NCBI GenBank assembly: GCA_020086605.1
Contig: JACBWW010000046.1
Location: forward strand, 3,597,279-3,661,278
From: Lanius collurio
Taxonomy: Eukaryota; Chordata; Aves; Passeriformes; Laniidae
Direction of reading: 5' to 3'
Length of the DNA: 64,000 nucleotides
The notes under the pieces were generated by a model. It saw nothing but the letters and a program-made list of their open reading frames with translations. It did no database searches and was not told the DNA's origin. How positions within the stretch are numbered: the stretch's first letter is position 1; each line of letters begins with the position of its first letter. Position numbers and translations under genes: made by a program. Positions 1 through 11,386 of the stretch are shown here, piece after piece.

Positions 1-3000
1 TGAGGATGCACCAAGAGGCACCAAACACCTGAGTGTGAAGAATGAATACCAGATAAAAGCAGAGAGTCAGGATTTCTCTGGCTGATGTTCTCCTGGGTAT
101 CCAGAGGGCTCAGGGAACTCAGGAGGAAATTCCACAGGAAATTTTGTGCCAGGTTTTTCTCTGGCCGCCTCCTCCACTCTGGTGCTGCATCACCATTTGA
201 TGGAGCACACAGAATATTCGTGGATTCATTATTTCCACCTCTATTTCCCCCAGGAGCCGACATGAAACTTCATTATTTTTTTAATTTAACTCACAAGAAA
301 TACCGAAAATTGCTTTGAGCAGCCAAGGCTGTACATAAAACACAACAAGCAAGCTCTGCTGTACATAAAATACAAAAAACTGTTGCTGCAGCCCAGTTCT
401 CTGTGCCTGGTAAAACAGTGGAACACAGAATAACAGGCTTGAAACCCCCTTCATTATGGAATAACAGGTTTAAGAACCCTTGCTCTATACCAAAACCTTA
501 AAAACAGGCAGTGGGAATATCAAATTCTGCAGCAGGACTTCACTGCCTGGGTTTTATCTCTTCTCCAGCTCCAGGTTCCAGATGAGTGTGTGGATCCCAG
601 CTCCAGCCTGGTCCTGGGGATGAGTGGGGTGGATCCAGTGGCTGGCATCCTGCTGGGCTCTGCTCCATTCACCACCATCAGCAGGGCTCTGCTCTGCCTG
701 CCAGGTTTCTTGGTCCATGATTGGAACACAAGTGGGTATTAAAGGGAGTATTGGTGAAGCCACGGCCTCAGGTGGCTTGGAAGAGTTAAAAAGAACAATG
801 TTAATTGAGGAATTCCCAATTGGAGGGTCAGCAGAGCTTCGTGGAAAAGGGGAAGGAGAGGGAGGAGGCTGAGGCTGCAGAGCAGGCACTCAGCAGGAAT
901 GCTCTGGTAACCCAGCAATCAGAGATGCTGGGCTGGAAAACCAGGAATGAATGGCACCAATTTTTCCATCAGGGTAGGGCCAGGATAGCCCAGTGAGAGC
1001 ACAGCACTGATGGGATCATATTTCAGAGTGAGGAAAACTGTGTAGATGGAAAGAAATACGTGGGTTATGGGAGTGGTTTATGAATAACTATGGTTTACAT
1101 GCTTTAAAAATTCACGTGCCAGCAGAAGCAGGTGGGAGCAGCCACATGGAGCTGAAATGGGGGCAGAAGTGCCACTCCTGAGAGTTAAACTGAAAATTCC
1201 CAGCTTTGGAAATACTCAGGAAAGCCGTGGGGCAGGCTGGCTGCTCCCACACCCAGAGCTCATCCCGTGTCCTGCCAGGCTGGAGTTCCTCCTGCTCCAT
1301 CCCATCTGCTGTGATTTTATCACTGTAGACTTCAAATGAGTTGGATTTCTCCTGAATCAATCCCCAATTAATTACCTTGGCTGAACATTGTACAAAGGAC
1401 CAATTTTTATCTCTTTGCCTGCCCATGTGACTGATTCACTGGTAATGGAAATCTTTGCCTTCAGGCAGAGGAACGACGGCGGCCGGGTCTTCTGCTGCCC
1501 ATAAAAGCCAGAAAAACTCAGAGATATTGCTCTCCTTCTCCCATTTTCCATTTTTTATAGACATCTGCATCCAATCAATCGTAACAAACGTCTTCTCTAA
1601 GCTCCTTATATATTTTTCAAAGGTCTGACTGGTGAAACTCCTGAAGGAAGCAATGGGAATACAGCTGTAAACGGGCAATTAGTGGGAAGCAATGCTCGTT
1701 TATGATTTTTTAATAATTTCTGTGAAATGTTACAAGTCATTTTACTGAAACCTGCTTATTTGTCTTTCACTGACCTCACCAGAAACACTCATCTTGCTAA
1801 ATTGACCAGCAAGCCACATTTATTGGAATCATTTAAACTGGGAAATATCAAGTGAGTTATAAAGTGCAGAAGCTGGAGCAGAGGATTCACATTTGTAGAA
1901 TCTCATCTTTCTGCCACTGGTTAAACCCAGCCACTTTAATGGGAGCAGATTGCAGCCCTGTGAGTCATCAGCCTGTATGAAACAGAGAAAATCAGTCCAA
2001 AGCCTGGAGTATTTGTGGAGTTGGGAGGGACAACTCCAGGATTCAGCCACCGTGCTGGAGAAGGAAGGTGGAGGAGCTGCCCTGATGGGTCTCCAGCCAT
2101 CAGGACTTTTTCCACCAAGTGAAAGGACCTCACCCACAGGATGTAGAATCTTTGTCTCCCCTGCTTTTCTGAGTAGAAGTCTGTCAGCCATGCCATGCAG
2201 TGAGTTTTATCAACTGATGGATCTCCATTTTCCCTGGAGAACAAACCATTCTGAATGTGCCCAGGGGATGGGCTCTGTTTTGATGACACAGGAGCATGTT
2301 TGGGTTTGCTCTCTGCTGCTCCCTCAGCTCTTCCCAGTTCTCCCTTCCCCTCCTGACTCATAAATAATTGAGCTGTACAGAACAGCCGGAATTTACCCAG
2401 ATCTTCTTACAAAAGAAGGTATTCTCCACTGGAAAAACCAGTGTAATTGCAGTTCCATTTTATTATTTGATCTTTTTGCTGTTTATAATGTAAATAAGGA
2501 AGACTGGGATTTGGGAGCTGCCTCTCAAAACCCTCTGTTAAAAAGGAAATCAGGTTATTTTCCTTGGCTGCTATAAATACTTCATGAAAATGACTACTCT
2601 GTCAAAGAGAATGTGAATTTGCTGAGTGTTGAAAGGAGCTGCAGAAATGCACATTAAAGATTCACAACCTGGCCCAGGTTTCATTCAGGAGAGGCTTTCT
2701 CATGATTTTTCAGTTAATGGGATCCTTCACAGACATGAGAATATTTGTATCTTCCTTTGACTAAAAAGCTGCTTTAAAGCACAGCTTGATGGTCTCATTC
2801 TAACAGAGATGACATTCAAAGCTGGAAATTAAAGACTTGGGGTTTTGGCCAAGGCATCACATCCCCACTGCTGAAATATTCAGGGCTTGGTGCTGGCACT
2901 GCGTTTGTCTCACTTGGTGAGAGCAAACTCTGGATTTGAGCTCTGCAGGTCACCTCAGGTGCCCTGTGACAGGGCCACGCTGAGCTTCTCCCTGTCCTCC

Positions 3001-3032
3001 TCATTGAATCCAAAATTAAACAGCCCAGAAGC
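1..3032. other. Intergenic DNA, no recognisable gene
   Basis: No exon with a recognisable protein domain was seen on either strand; the short open frames have low-complexity or unrelated translations. Two small diverged local duplications are visible: GCTGTACATAAAA occurs at about 329 and again at about 357, and an AATAACAGG-containing block at about 430 recurs near 460. The rest is ordinary, moderately AT-rich sequence. Confidence 0.6.
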
Positions 3033-3522
3033 CACAGAACCCCACGATGGTTTGGGTGGGAAGGGACATTAAAGCTCATCCCTTCCCAACCCCCTGCCAC
3101 GGGCAGGGACACCTCCCACCACCCCAGGCTGCTCCAAGCCCCGTCCAACCTGGCCTTGGACACTTCCAGGGGTCCAGGGGCAGCCACAGCTTCTCTGGGC
3201 ACCCTGTGCCAGGGCCCAAACACCTTCACAGGGAGGGAATTCCTTCCCAAAATCCCAGCTGACTCTGCCCTCTGGCAGTGGGAAGCCATTCCCCCTTGTC
3301 CTTGTACCCTCCAGGTCTCCTGGAGCCCCTTTAGGCTCTGGAAAGGTCTCTGAGCTCTCCCTGGTGCCTTCTCTGCTCCAGGTGAGCACCCCCAGCTCTC
3401 CCAGCCTGGCTCCAGAGCAGAGGAGCTCCAGCCCTTGGAGCAGCTCCGTGGCCTCCTCTGGACTTGCTGCAGCAGCTCCAGGTCCTTCTGCTGTTGGGGC
3501 TCCAGAGCTGGGCCCCACATGT
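3033..3522 (-). mobile_element. CR1 LINE 3' fragment (antisense)
   Basis: On the plus strand it opens with a version of GATGGTTTGGGTGGGAAGG, which is the reverse complement of the CR1 3' end. It continues through the diagnostic block around CCAGGCTGCTCCAAGCCC and the CAGCCACAGCTTCTCTGGGC block. It reaches further into the 3' end of the element than most copies here, about 490 bp. It is 5'-truncated and carries no coding capacity. Boundaries are approximate. Confidence 0.85.
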
Positions 3523-3664
3523 TTACAGATAAATTTTAAAAAATCACTGCTTTGGGATGGGTGGTCTGTAGATTTTTGCATTATTTTCCACCCCATTGGT
3601 TTTGGGGACTCACAGGATGAATCAGCCAAATGGTCTGTGAGATTTTAAGTTGACTTCCAGCTAT

Positions 3665-3797
3665 TTTGGTTGGACGGGGCTTGGAACAGCCTGGGACAGT
3701 GGAAGGTGTCCCTGCCCATGGCAGGGGGTGGGATGAGATGACCTATAAGGTCCCTTCCCACCCAAACCCTCCTGGGATTCCGTGATTCTCTCTTGGT
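3665..3797 (+). mobile_element. CR1 LINE 3' fragment (sense)
   Basis: The CR1 3' end is read directly: GGGGCTTGGAACAGCCTGGG, then a GTGTCCCTGCCCATGGCAGG block, then AAGGTCCCTTCCCACCC and a terminal GATTCCGTGATTCT tail. It is a short 5'-truncated copy. It lies only about 140 bp from the antisense CR1 at 3033-3522, so the two form an inverted pair. Confidence 0.85.
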
Positions 3798-6042
3798 TAT
3801 TTCCAAGTGGATGTTTTTCAGCAGCCAAGTCCAGCGAGTCCCACATGTGTAACAACACCTGCCTATTCTAATTAAATCCTGAATTCAATTTGTTCATTGA
3901 ATACTTGTCCAGAGCTATATCTGCTTCAAACCTGCCTAATATTTCCCCTTAACAAACCATGATTTATATGAGTAGATCCTGCAATCTATTTCTCAGGGCA
4001 GCGCCTCTCCCTGCAGTTGTTTGGGCTGTTCTGTGTCCTACTCAGCTTCCATTCTTTCTGGAGGAAAATGAAATCTCCCACATGGATTAGCATAATTTCT
4101 TGTGAGAGTGACTGTGCTAAAGCCATTGACAAATGCAGTTTGCAAACCAGAATATTTTTCAGGGAGATGAGTTCCTTCTGGGCAGATATGCAAATGCAGT
4201 CTTCTTTTTATTCAAATATCTTAGGAATTATTTGTGGGAAATTAGTTTGTGATTGTTCCTGAATCAGTATAAAAAGCACTTGGACACTGCCTGCATATTA
4301 AGAGTAGTTATTTATAACACTTAATAACTCAGTGAAGGTCACAAGGGATAAATGGTGCTCCTGTTTTCAGGCAAACATAATTCATTAAGGATTAACATCT
4401 GTCTGGTAGTACAAAAACACAAAGGAGCTACTTGGCCTCCACTAATTTTCCTAAGATCAACATCCTTTAGGGTTTTGGGATATTTTATCTATTTTCTGTG
4501 CAATACAAATCCAAGGAGATATTGATTGGGATGTTCTAAGGTCAAGCCCTGGGTGCTTACAGAGCATCCGGGGTTGAAAGGTGATAAAGCACAAACCTTT
4601 GGCTCTGGCACTGCTAAAATCAGCAGCCTGAGGTAGTCCAGGATCCAGAAAAGGAAGGTGACCTCTTCCTAGGGTATTTCTGGGCTGAAATCACCTCAGC
4701 AGGAGCTTTTTACATCCCCCAGAAAGCTCAGGGTAATCAAATGCAGCCCAGAATCGAGGCAAGTCCCCAAAGAGCAGAACCAACCGGGAGCAAACCAGGA
4801 GTGGTGCCCCTGCCAAGGGTGATCCTGCACCAGCACAGAGATCCAAGGGCTGGAGAGCTCTGGGAGGAGAGGGATAGGGGCTTGGAGATGATGGTGATGG
4901 GGTGCCAGGGTGACCCAGTTAAAGTGAGATAAAGCCTGCCAACAGGGAATTGTTCTCCAGGTGTGCCACACTGCACAGTTCATGCAGTGTGACAGTATGA
5001 GGGTATTTTCCATAACCACCACACTCTACCCTTGGCCACGGGGACCCTGCAGCAAGGGTGATCCAGGGAAATTCTGTAAGCAGGATCCATCTCTTCCCAC
5101 TTCATCCAGCCCATGAGCAACTGGTGCCCACAGAGGACTGCCCTGGGCAGCAGCACTCCTGCTTTCCTCTATCACCAACTTCTCCATGCCTGGAAGTTTT
5201 CATCTGACTAGCAAGCAAAAGCAGATTTCTTGTTGAATTGACAACATCCCATTAAAATTCAGCTGGAGTTGTCTCCTGCTTTGGTGGCAGCACATCCCTT
5301 CGGGCATCTCTCTTGTAGCTCAGACATCCTGAGGTACTACTGAAGAATCAGAACTTTATTACTACAGAGAAGAAGAGATAAAAGGGAGAGAAAGAGGCTG
5401 AGCAGAGGAGAAAGAAATGTTATTAGTGGCTCCAATGACCTGTCTTCCCAGGGCATAAGGAGTCCACCAAAATAAACAATTGTTCCAGGAGATGTGAGTA
5501 AATAGATAATGCAAAATTTATGTTCTTTCAGTTTCTTTGTATTTAATGAATGCAGTGACTCCACAAGCAGGTTGTGTTGGACACGGTGTCCAGCAGAACA
5601 CGTCAGCTGAGCTGCTCTGACAAAAACCAGGTCACAAAGGGTGACCTGCTCAAAACTGCAAAGACACATCTCCGTGCACCACGTGGTCCTGTGACAGGCC
5701 TGACATTGCAGCAGGAAGTTCTGCAGTTGTTTGGAAGGTAAATTGTGTTTTCCTGCTGAAATGGAGAGGGATCTGCGTGCCACAGCTGGGTGGGGGGAGG
5801 GTGATTCCACCCCTCTGGACCTTTCCATGCACCCTCAGGGGATGGAGCACTGAATTATGGAGCCTCAATCCTGTGGGATGATGTGTAGGCACAGGAGTGA
5901 TGATCACCCATGTAGGGAGGTAAATTTGTGTGAGAGCATCACAAAGGAGCCCCAGCTCAGGTTGGCTCCACAACTGCTCACCATGGGAAGTTTAGCCCAG
6001 TCCCAGGATTAGGCTTCTAATCCTTGTGTTTAATCTACAAAG
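3798..6042. other. Intergenic DNA, no recognisable gene
   Basis: Unique-looking sequence with no recognisable exon, RNA gene or repeat family. AT-rich blocks (4250-4560) alternate with GC-richer ones (4700-4970, 5640-5850). Confidence 0.55.
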
Positions 6043-6120
6043 TGAAAGATGTCCCTGCCCGTGGCTTGGAACTGGATGATTTTGAGGTCCCTTCCAATCC
6101 AAACCATTCTGTGATTCTCT
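6043..6120 (+). mobile_element. Very short CR1 3' tail (sense)
   Basis: Only the last ~80 bp of a CR1 copy remain. A GATGTCCCTGCCCGTGGC block is followed by AGGTCCCTTCCAATCC, AAACCATTCTGTGATTCTCT and flanking unique DNA. Confidence 0.8.
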
Positions 6121-6224
6121 GAAAATAACAAAAATCCTGAATCCCTGGTCACCAGGCGTAAGCAAGAAATTCCAAGTCTCTCTTAGAGCAGATTTCCCTG
6201 GCTTTTAAAAACATTTATCCTCAA

Positions 6225-6730
6225 GTGTGGCAAAATTCCACTGGCGACCACCAGCTTCATCCCGAGCCAGCCCATCCTCTGAGAAGGGGAGCCAGGCTGG
6301 TCCCAGCATCCCGCCCGGTCCCCATGACAACGGGATTGCACAGGACAGCGAGCGAGAAACCCTTCGGAAACCTCTGGAGCTCAAGAGGAATCTAAATAAT
6401 TACCACCCCAGACTCCCCGTGTCTCCGGGGACGGTTGTGAAGGACCAGGGTGACGCAGGCTCTGATGTCACCCAGCGAAGCCACCGTCGGAATCCGGCGG
6501 CTCCCGGCTCCCGGTGGCACCGGTGTCACGGAGAGAATGCCAACGAGGCAGGAAAGGTTGGCTCTGCGGGAGGACCCGGAGTGCTAATGAATGCTAACAG
6601 CTCCTAAAGAGCCCGTGCTCTGCATGGTAATGACGGGCCCGAGGCAGCGAGGGGCGAGTGTGCCATGGAAAATAATCGTTGTGATATCGGAGGGAAAAGA
6701 AATGGCTCGGCTCCCGGAAAATGCACCTCA
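6225..6730. promoter_or_regulatory. Isolated CpG-rich patch, possible promoter or regulatory element
   Basis: CpG dinucleotides are clearly denser than in the flanks. Examples are the clusters near 6300-6370 and 6410-6560, including GTCGGAATCCGGCGGCTCCC. The segment is not recognisable as a CR1 and has no convincing start exon. It could be an orphan CpG island, a distal promoter, an enhancer, or the remnant of an unrecognised exon. The calling rests only on base composition. Confidence 0.4.
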
Positions 6731-6962
6731 GCTGCGTGGCAGGGCTTTTGTCTTTGTCTGGGAAGTGGCCAAAGGTGGCATGAGAGGGAAGCACGGAAGG
6801 GCAGGTGGTCTGTCACCTGCAAGGGTCAGTGTTCTGGGTATTTGGCTGTTGGTATTTGGAATGGTTCTCCTTGGAAGGTGGCACAAAGCAAAACATCGGA
6901 TGGGCCAAGCTACTTCCCCTGGTGGCTCCAGGTGTTCTGACCTCACACCTTCTCCTGCCATT

Positions 6963-7232
6963 CCATAGAATCACACGATGGTTTGGGTTGGAAGGGACCT
7001 TAGAGATCACCAGTGCCACCCCCTGCCAGGGGCAGGGACACCTTGGGTGTCCCAGGCTGCTCCAAGCCCTGTCCAGCCTGGCCTTGGACACTCCCAGGGA
7101 TCCAGGGGCAGCCACAGCTTCTCTGGGCACCCTGTGCCAGGGCCTGCCCACCCTCACAGGGAGGAATTTCCTCCTAATATCTGATCTAAACCTGCCCTCC
7201 TTCAACCAAAAATTATTTTCAGATCCCATCTG
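6963..7232 (-). mobile_element. CR1 LINE 3' fragment (antisense)
   Basis: It begins with CATAGAATCACACGATGG, the reverse complement of the CR1 tail, followed by TTTGGGTTGGAAGGGACCTT. The usual blocks around CAGGCTGCTCCAAGCCCTG and CAGCCACAGCTTCTCTGGGC follow, and it ends after a TTCAACCAAAAATTATT stretch. It is a 5'-truncated, non-coding copy. Confidence 0.88.
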
Positions 7233-10200
7233 CCCAGCTGCATGAGGAACAGCTCATTGGGTGCTGTGAGCGGTGCACAGGAATCTTCTCCACTGCTGTT
7301 TTGTTTTTGTTTTTTTTCAATTTCATTCAAGTTTCAGATTTTTGGAGCAGAAAATTTTAATTAGAACAATGGTCACAAACAGGGTCTTTCTGCAGTAGTT
7401 TTGAGCATCAATAACAATTAATTTCTGAAGCTCATTACATGGGTTATTTGTGTAACGAGCTCAGGCAGTGTTTGGAGTCACTGCAGCTATTCCAGGTGAC
7501 AGCAGCTGAATTTCAGGTGACTGAAGATCTGTGCAGAAAATCAGACTCCTCCCCACCTCAGTGAGGGGTTGAGCCCTCGGCCCTCACACAGGGGCTGCTG
7601 TGCCACCACTGCACGGAGGGATTTAGGGAACATCACAGCTTAGCTTCCTGCCAGGAGAAAGCAGCAAAGGCCAGGAAAAGCAGGGGAGCAGACACTTTTA
7701 GGGGAATCCCAGACGTGAGCAGAGGACATTTTGGTCATGACAGGGGGCTTCTTGCCCAGCTCACTCTGAAGAATTTCAGCAGCTCCTCCAGGATCGGCAG
7801 CATCTGTGTTTTTAAACAAGCTAAAAAGTGCAGGCTGCTCTCTGCCCACTTCATAATGCTCAGCTGGGAAATCCCAAGGATGTGGAGCAGAAATAATTGG
7901 ATATAAAATGACAAAGTGGCATTATTATATATCATAGACTTTCTGCTGAATCAATACCTGTCAGGAAGTATTTGCTGCCCTGAGCTATCAACAAAGAAAG
8001 TTCTCCATGGCATTTTCCTAAATTTAGTGTTTTCTTTTTTCCTGCACACTCTGCACCTGTGAAGGAGCCCATGCCTGGGGCAGGGAGAGCAGGGAAGGAG
8101 CAGTTTGTTACAGAGCCACCCCAGAGGAAGGCAGTAATCCCCTAACATGATTCACCCTAATCCAATTTACCGTTCCGAACCATCCTATAAAATATTTACT
8201 TGGCTTTTTCTCCCACAGAAAGCCAAGAGAAAAGCTTTCAGGTGTTTGGCTAAATCAGATGGATGAGCAGGTGTGTTAAAATCCAGGATTTTTAAGCCAC
8301 ATTCTGAGGATATTTTCCAAGCAGGGGCCTGGGAAAGCACAGCCATCAGTGTCTGGGTCCCCTCTCCTAAGTAAATTTCCACCCTGGTTAACAAATGGCT
8401 TTCCTAAAAATGGCCTCATCCTTCCCCAGAGCTCCTCTCCATGCTGTGGTTTTCCATCTGATCCCCCAGAGCAGGGCAGGGGCAGGCAAAGAGCCTCCTG
8501 CACACCTGTGACACACTTGGGAACCTTTGACAAGCCCATCTGAGCATCCTCCACTCTGCTGACCCTAACCCGGGGCAGAAATCCCTTTGATTACTGGTCC
8601 AAACCCCAAAGCACAGCTCAAACCATGTGGGCACAGCTGGAATAAGGTGACAAACATCCACACAGGTGACAGTGCTGCTGCACAGCTCTCCAAACATTCC
8701 CTGACCACCCTCCTGGAGCAGCCCTGCCCCTTTCTCCACTCATCATCTCCAGAGTGTCCCCACTGCCAGCAGCCCCTGGGACACAGCTCATTACAGCAGA
8801 TAAAAAAAACCAAACACCACAACCTTATCAATGTCAGTAACACCAGAAATAAACTCTTTTTTAAGTAGTAGGCACTACCTCAAACATAACCTCAGCTCCT
8901 GTGAGCAAAGGTCCCTCACCAAGCGAGGACAGGATGCCTGGAGCTGGAGCACCCAGGGTGTTGCTCAACAGGTTCAGGTGACAAATGACCAGCCTGCTCA
9001 TTAAAAGCTAATTATGGCCTGCAAGAAATTGCTACCTGGTGTTCTGAGTAAATAAAAGGAGAGACTGAGCAAGTCCTGCTCTTTCTCTCAATCCTGGAAA
9101 GGAGTCCTCTTATAAGGGTCTCTGGTTGTTCTTTGCCCTCAATTTTATGTAAATCATAATTATTTTGTTAAAGTTTTCTTGTTTGTCTCCTGGCTGGCTC
9201 TGCTGGTAAATATCCTTTTCTATTTTCACTGGCATTCTTTTATTTGAGCAAATCAAGCTCTGGTGTTTCTGTCTCCCTGAAAAACAAACTAAGCAAGTGT
9301 GCAAAAAGCTGTGATAGTTTAAAAGAGCTGGGAGTTCTTAAGGTTTGTCCCTGGTTACCTGCTGGGGGGATGAGGCTGCAGAAGGAAAGCCCCTGGAACC
9401 CCATCCCACCTGGGGTGACAAAACACCTCTGTGTTGTAGGCATGGGCAAAAATCCAGTTTCAGCTCTTAATGAGCAGAAATGATCCTTTTCCATAGGATG
9501 CAAACCTCTAAATCCTCTGAGCAGTCACAGCCCCCAAAACCTGGGCAAGGAGGAATTAAAGGATGGGAGAAACAGCAAATACCCCTCAAGTGATGAAATA
9601 GACTCCAAATTATTCTTGTCTGGCAGAGGTGATCTGGGGTCATCACATGCCCCCTGACAGCTCCTGTTTCCAGTGCCACATCCAGGCTGCCACCTGCAGG
9701 TCCCATAACTGGAAAAATAACTATTTCTGGCCAAACCAGCCAGAATTTGGCTGTTGCAGACACTCAGTTGTGGATGTGGGGTTGTTTCTTCATTCTCCTG
9801 CTTGGACACTGTGGAAGGTCTGAGCTATTCTGGGGTAAAAGGATGCAATTTCCCTCAAAGTACCAATTCCTGTGCTCTTCCTTACTCCTCTGTAATGGGA
9901 GTCCACTGCATTCGTCTTATTCCCCCCTCAGAACAAATAACTTTATATGGTGAGTGCAGGATTTTCTCTGTATTAATGGTGTGTGTTAACCCAGCTATGA
10001 AAGGTTTGGAGGATTTGATGTTCCTGAGAATATGCAGCAGTGGGAAAAGGAGGACTGGGAGGAAAATCTCCACTGCTCATAGCTCAGGTGGCAGAGTTGG
10101 GTTTAGCTGGGAGGGAAACCTTGGATGAACTCAGTGTGGGGCTGGAGGAAGAAGAGTGGGAGAAGCCTCCTGGGTGCCATTCAGGATCCTTCCCTGTGCA

Positions 10201-11199
10201 TTTTGCTTCCCACATCCCATTTAAACGCCAAAACAGAGTCTCCAGAACCACATGCCAAATCAGGGAGGACACATTTATCTGTCTCAGCCTACCTGGAAAT
10301 GTGACCTGGGATGACACAGGGTCCCAAGGCACCACAAACTTACCTTGTGCAGTGTTTTACATCCAGGAGTGATTGCTCATTTAAAAGCTGTGTCTCTGCT
10401 CCCACGATGTGCACAGCAATCTCCCATTATTGTGTTCATTTGTCAGTATTGCATTACTGCGTTTGTTTATCTGTGACATTTCAGCAGAGCTCTTGCAGAC
10501 ATCTCTGAGCAGCGTTCACAATGATGATAGTTTAGTTTTCTCCTCTTCAGAGTGAGTTTTTCCATACCTCATAGAGCTGGGAAGGCTCATTTTGGGAGAA
10601 ATCTCATCTTTTCTATCACCCAGTGTAGATTCATGCTTTTCTTCCATCCCAAATCAGACTGTGGCAGCCTGGGCAGGGAGGAACCAGACCTGTGGACACT
10701 CAGGATTCTCTTCCAGGTTTAGCACCATTTTATTTCCCTGTTTGAAGGGCCATGGTGAGATAGCAACACCCACAGCAGGCAGGACCAGGTTTAATCATGA
10801 ATGTGTGATACAGGCCCCTCCTTCCCACCCCTAAAATTAATTCTTGTTGAGACTCAAAATGGATAATTGACTGGAGAATACAGTTCCCCATTTTTATCTC
10901 AACAGTGTGAGCCCCCAGGGAAAGGGGATGTAGCCATGGAATGGACAGAAAAGGTGTTTCCTTGCCAAACCTTCCTGCCTCATCCAGTGGGTAAATTCTG
11001 ATCCAAATAAAGCTGGTGGAGGAATATTCTTTCCTTGATGGCAGTTTTAGTCCCTCCATATAGGTTTGTGTTGCCTTGGTCTAGCCAGGGGTTGGATGAA
11101 GATGTTTGTATTGGTGACTGGATTCCACTTCCAAGCATTTCTCCTGTCCCTGTGCTGGTACAGGAGGTTGTACTGGGCTCTGTTTTGGGGAGTGGGGGA
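7233..11199. other. Intergenic DNA, no recognisable gene
   Basis: About 4 kb without any recognised CR1 fragment or coding exon. A T-rich run (about 7300-7320) and ordinary mixed-composition DNA are seen. Nothing else can be supported. Confidence 0.5.
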
Positions 11200-11386
11200 T
11201 TTATGAAGGAAGGAATTTCCCCCTGTGAGGGTGGGGAGGCCCTGGATCCCTGGAAGTGTCCAAGGCCAGGGTGGATGGGGCTTGGAGCAGCTCGGGAGAG
11301 TGGAAGATGTCCCTGGGATTGTGGGGGGTGGAATAGGGTGACATTTAACATCCATTCCCTCTCAAACCATTCTGTGATTCCATGAA
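11200..11386 (+). mobile_element. CR1 LINE 3' fragment (sense)
   Basis: It starts with CCCCCTGTGAGGGTGGGGAG and passes through GGATCCCTGGAAGTGTCCAA. It ends with CTCTCAAACCATTCTGTGAT plus TCCATGA. It is 5'-truncated and has no coding capacity. Confidence 0.87.

Noticed and set aside
2816..3629. Overlapping open frames of 186-234 codons near 3 kb
   Set aside because: They read through an antisense CR1. The peptide pattern (HRVPREAV, KARLDGAWS) recurs at nearly every other CR1 copy, so it is a repeat shadow.
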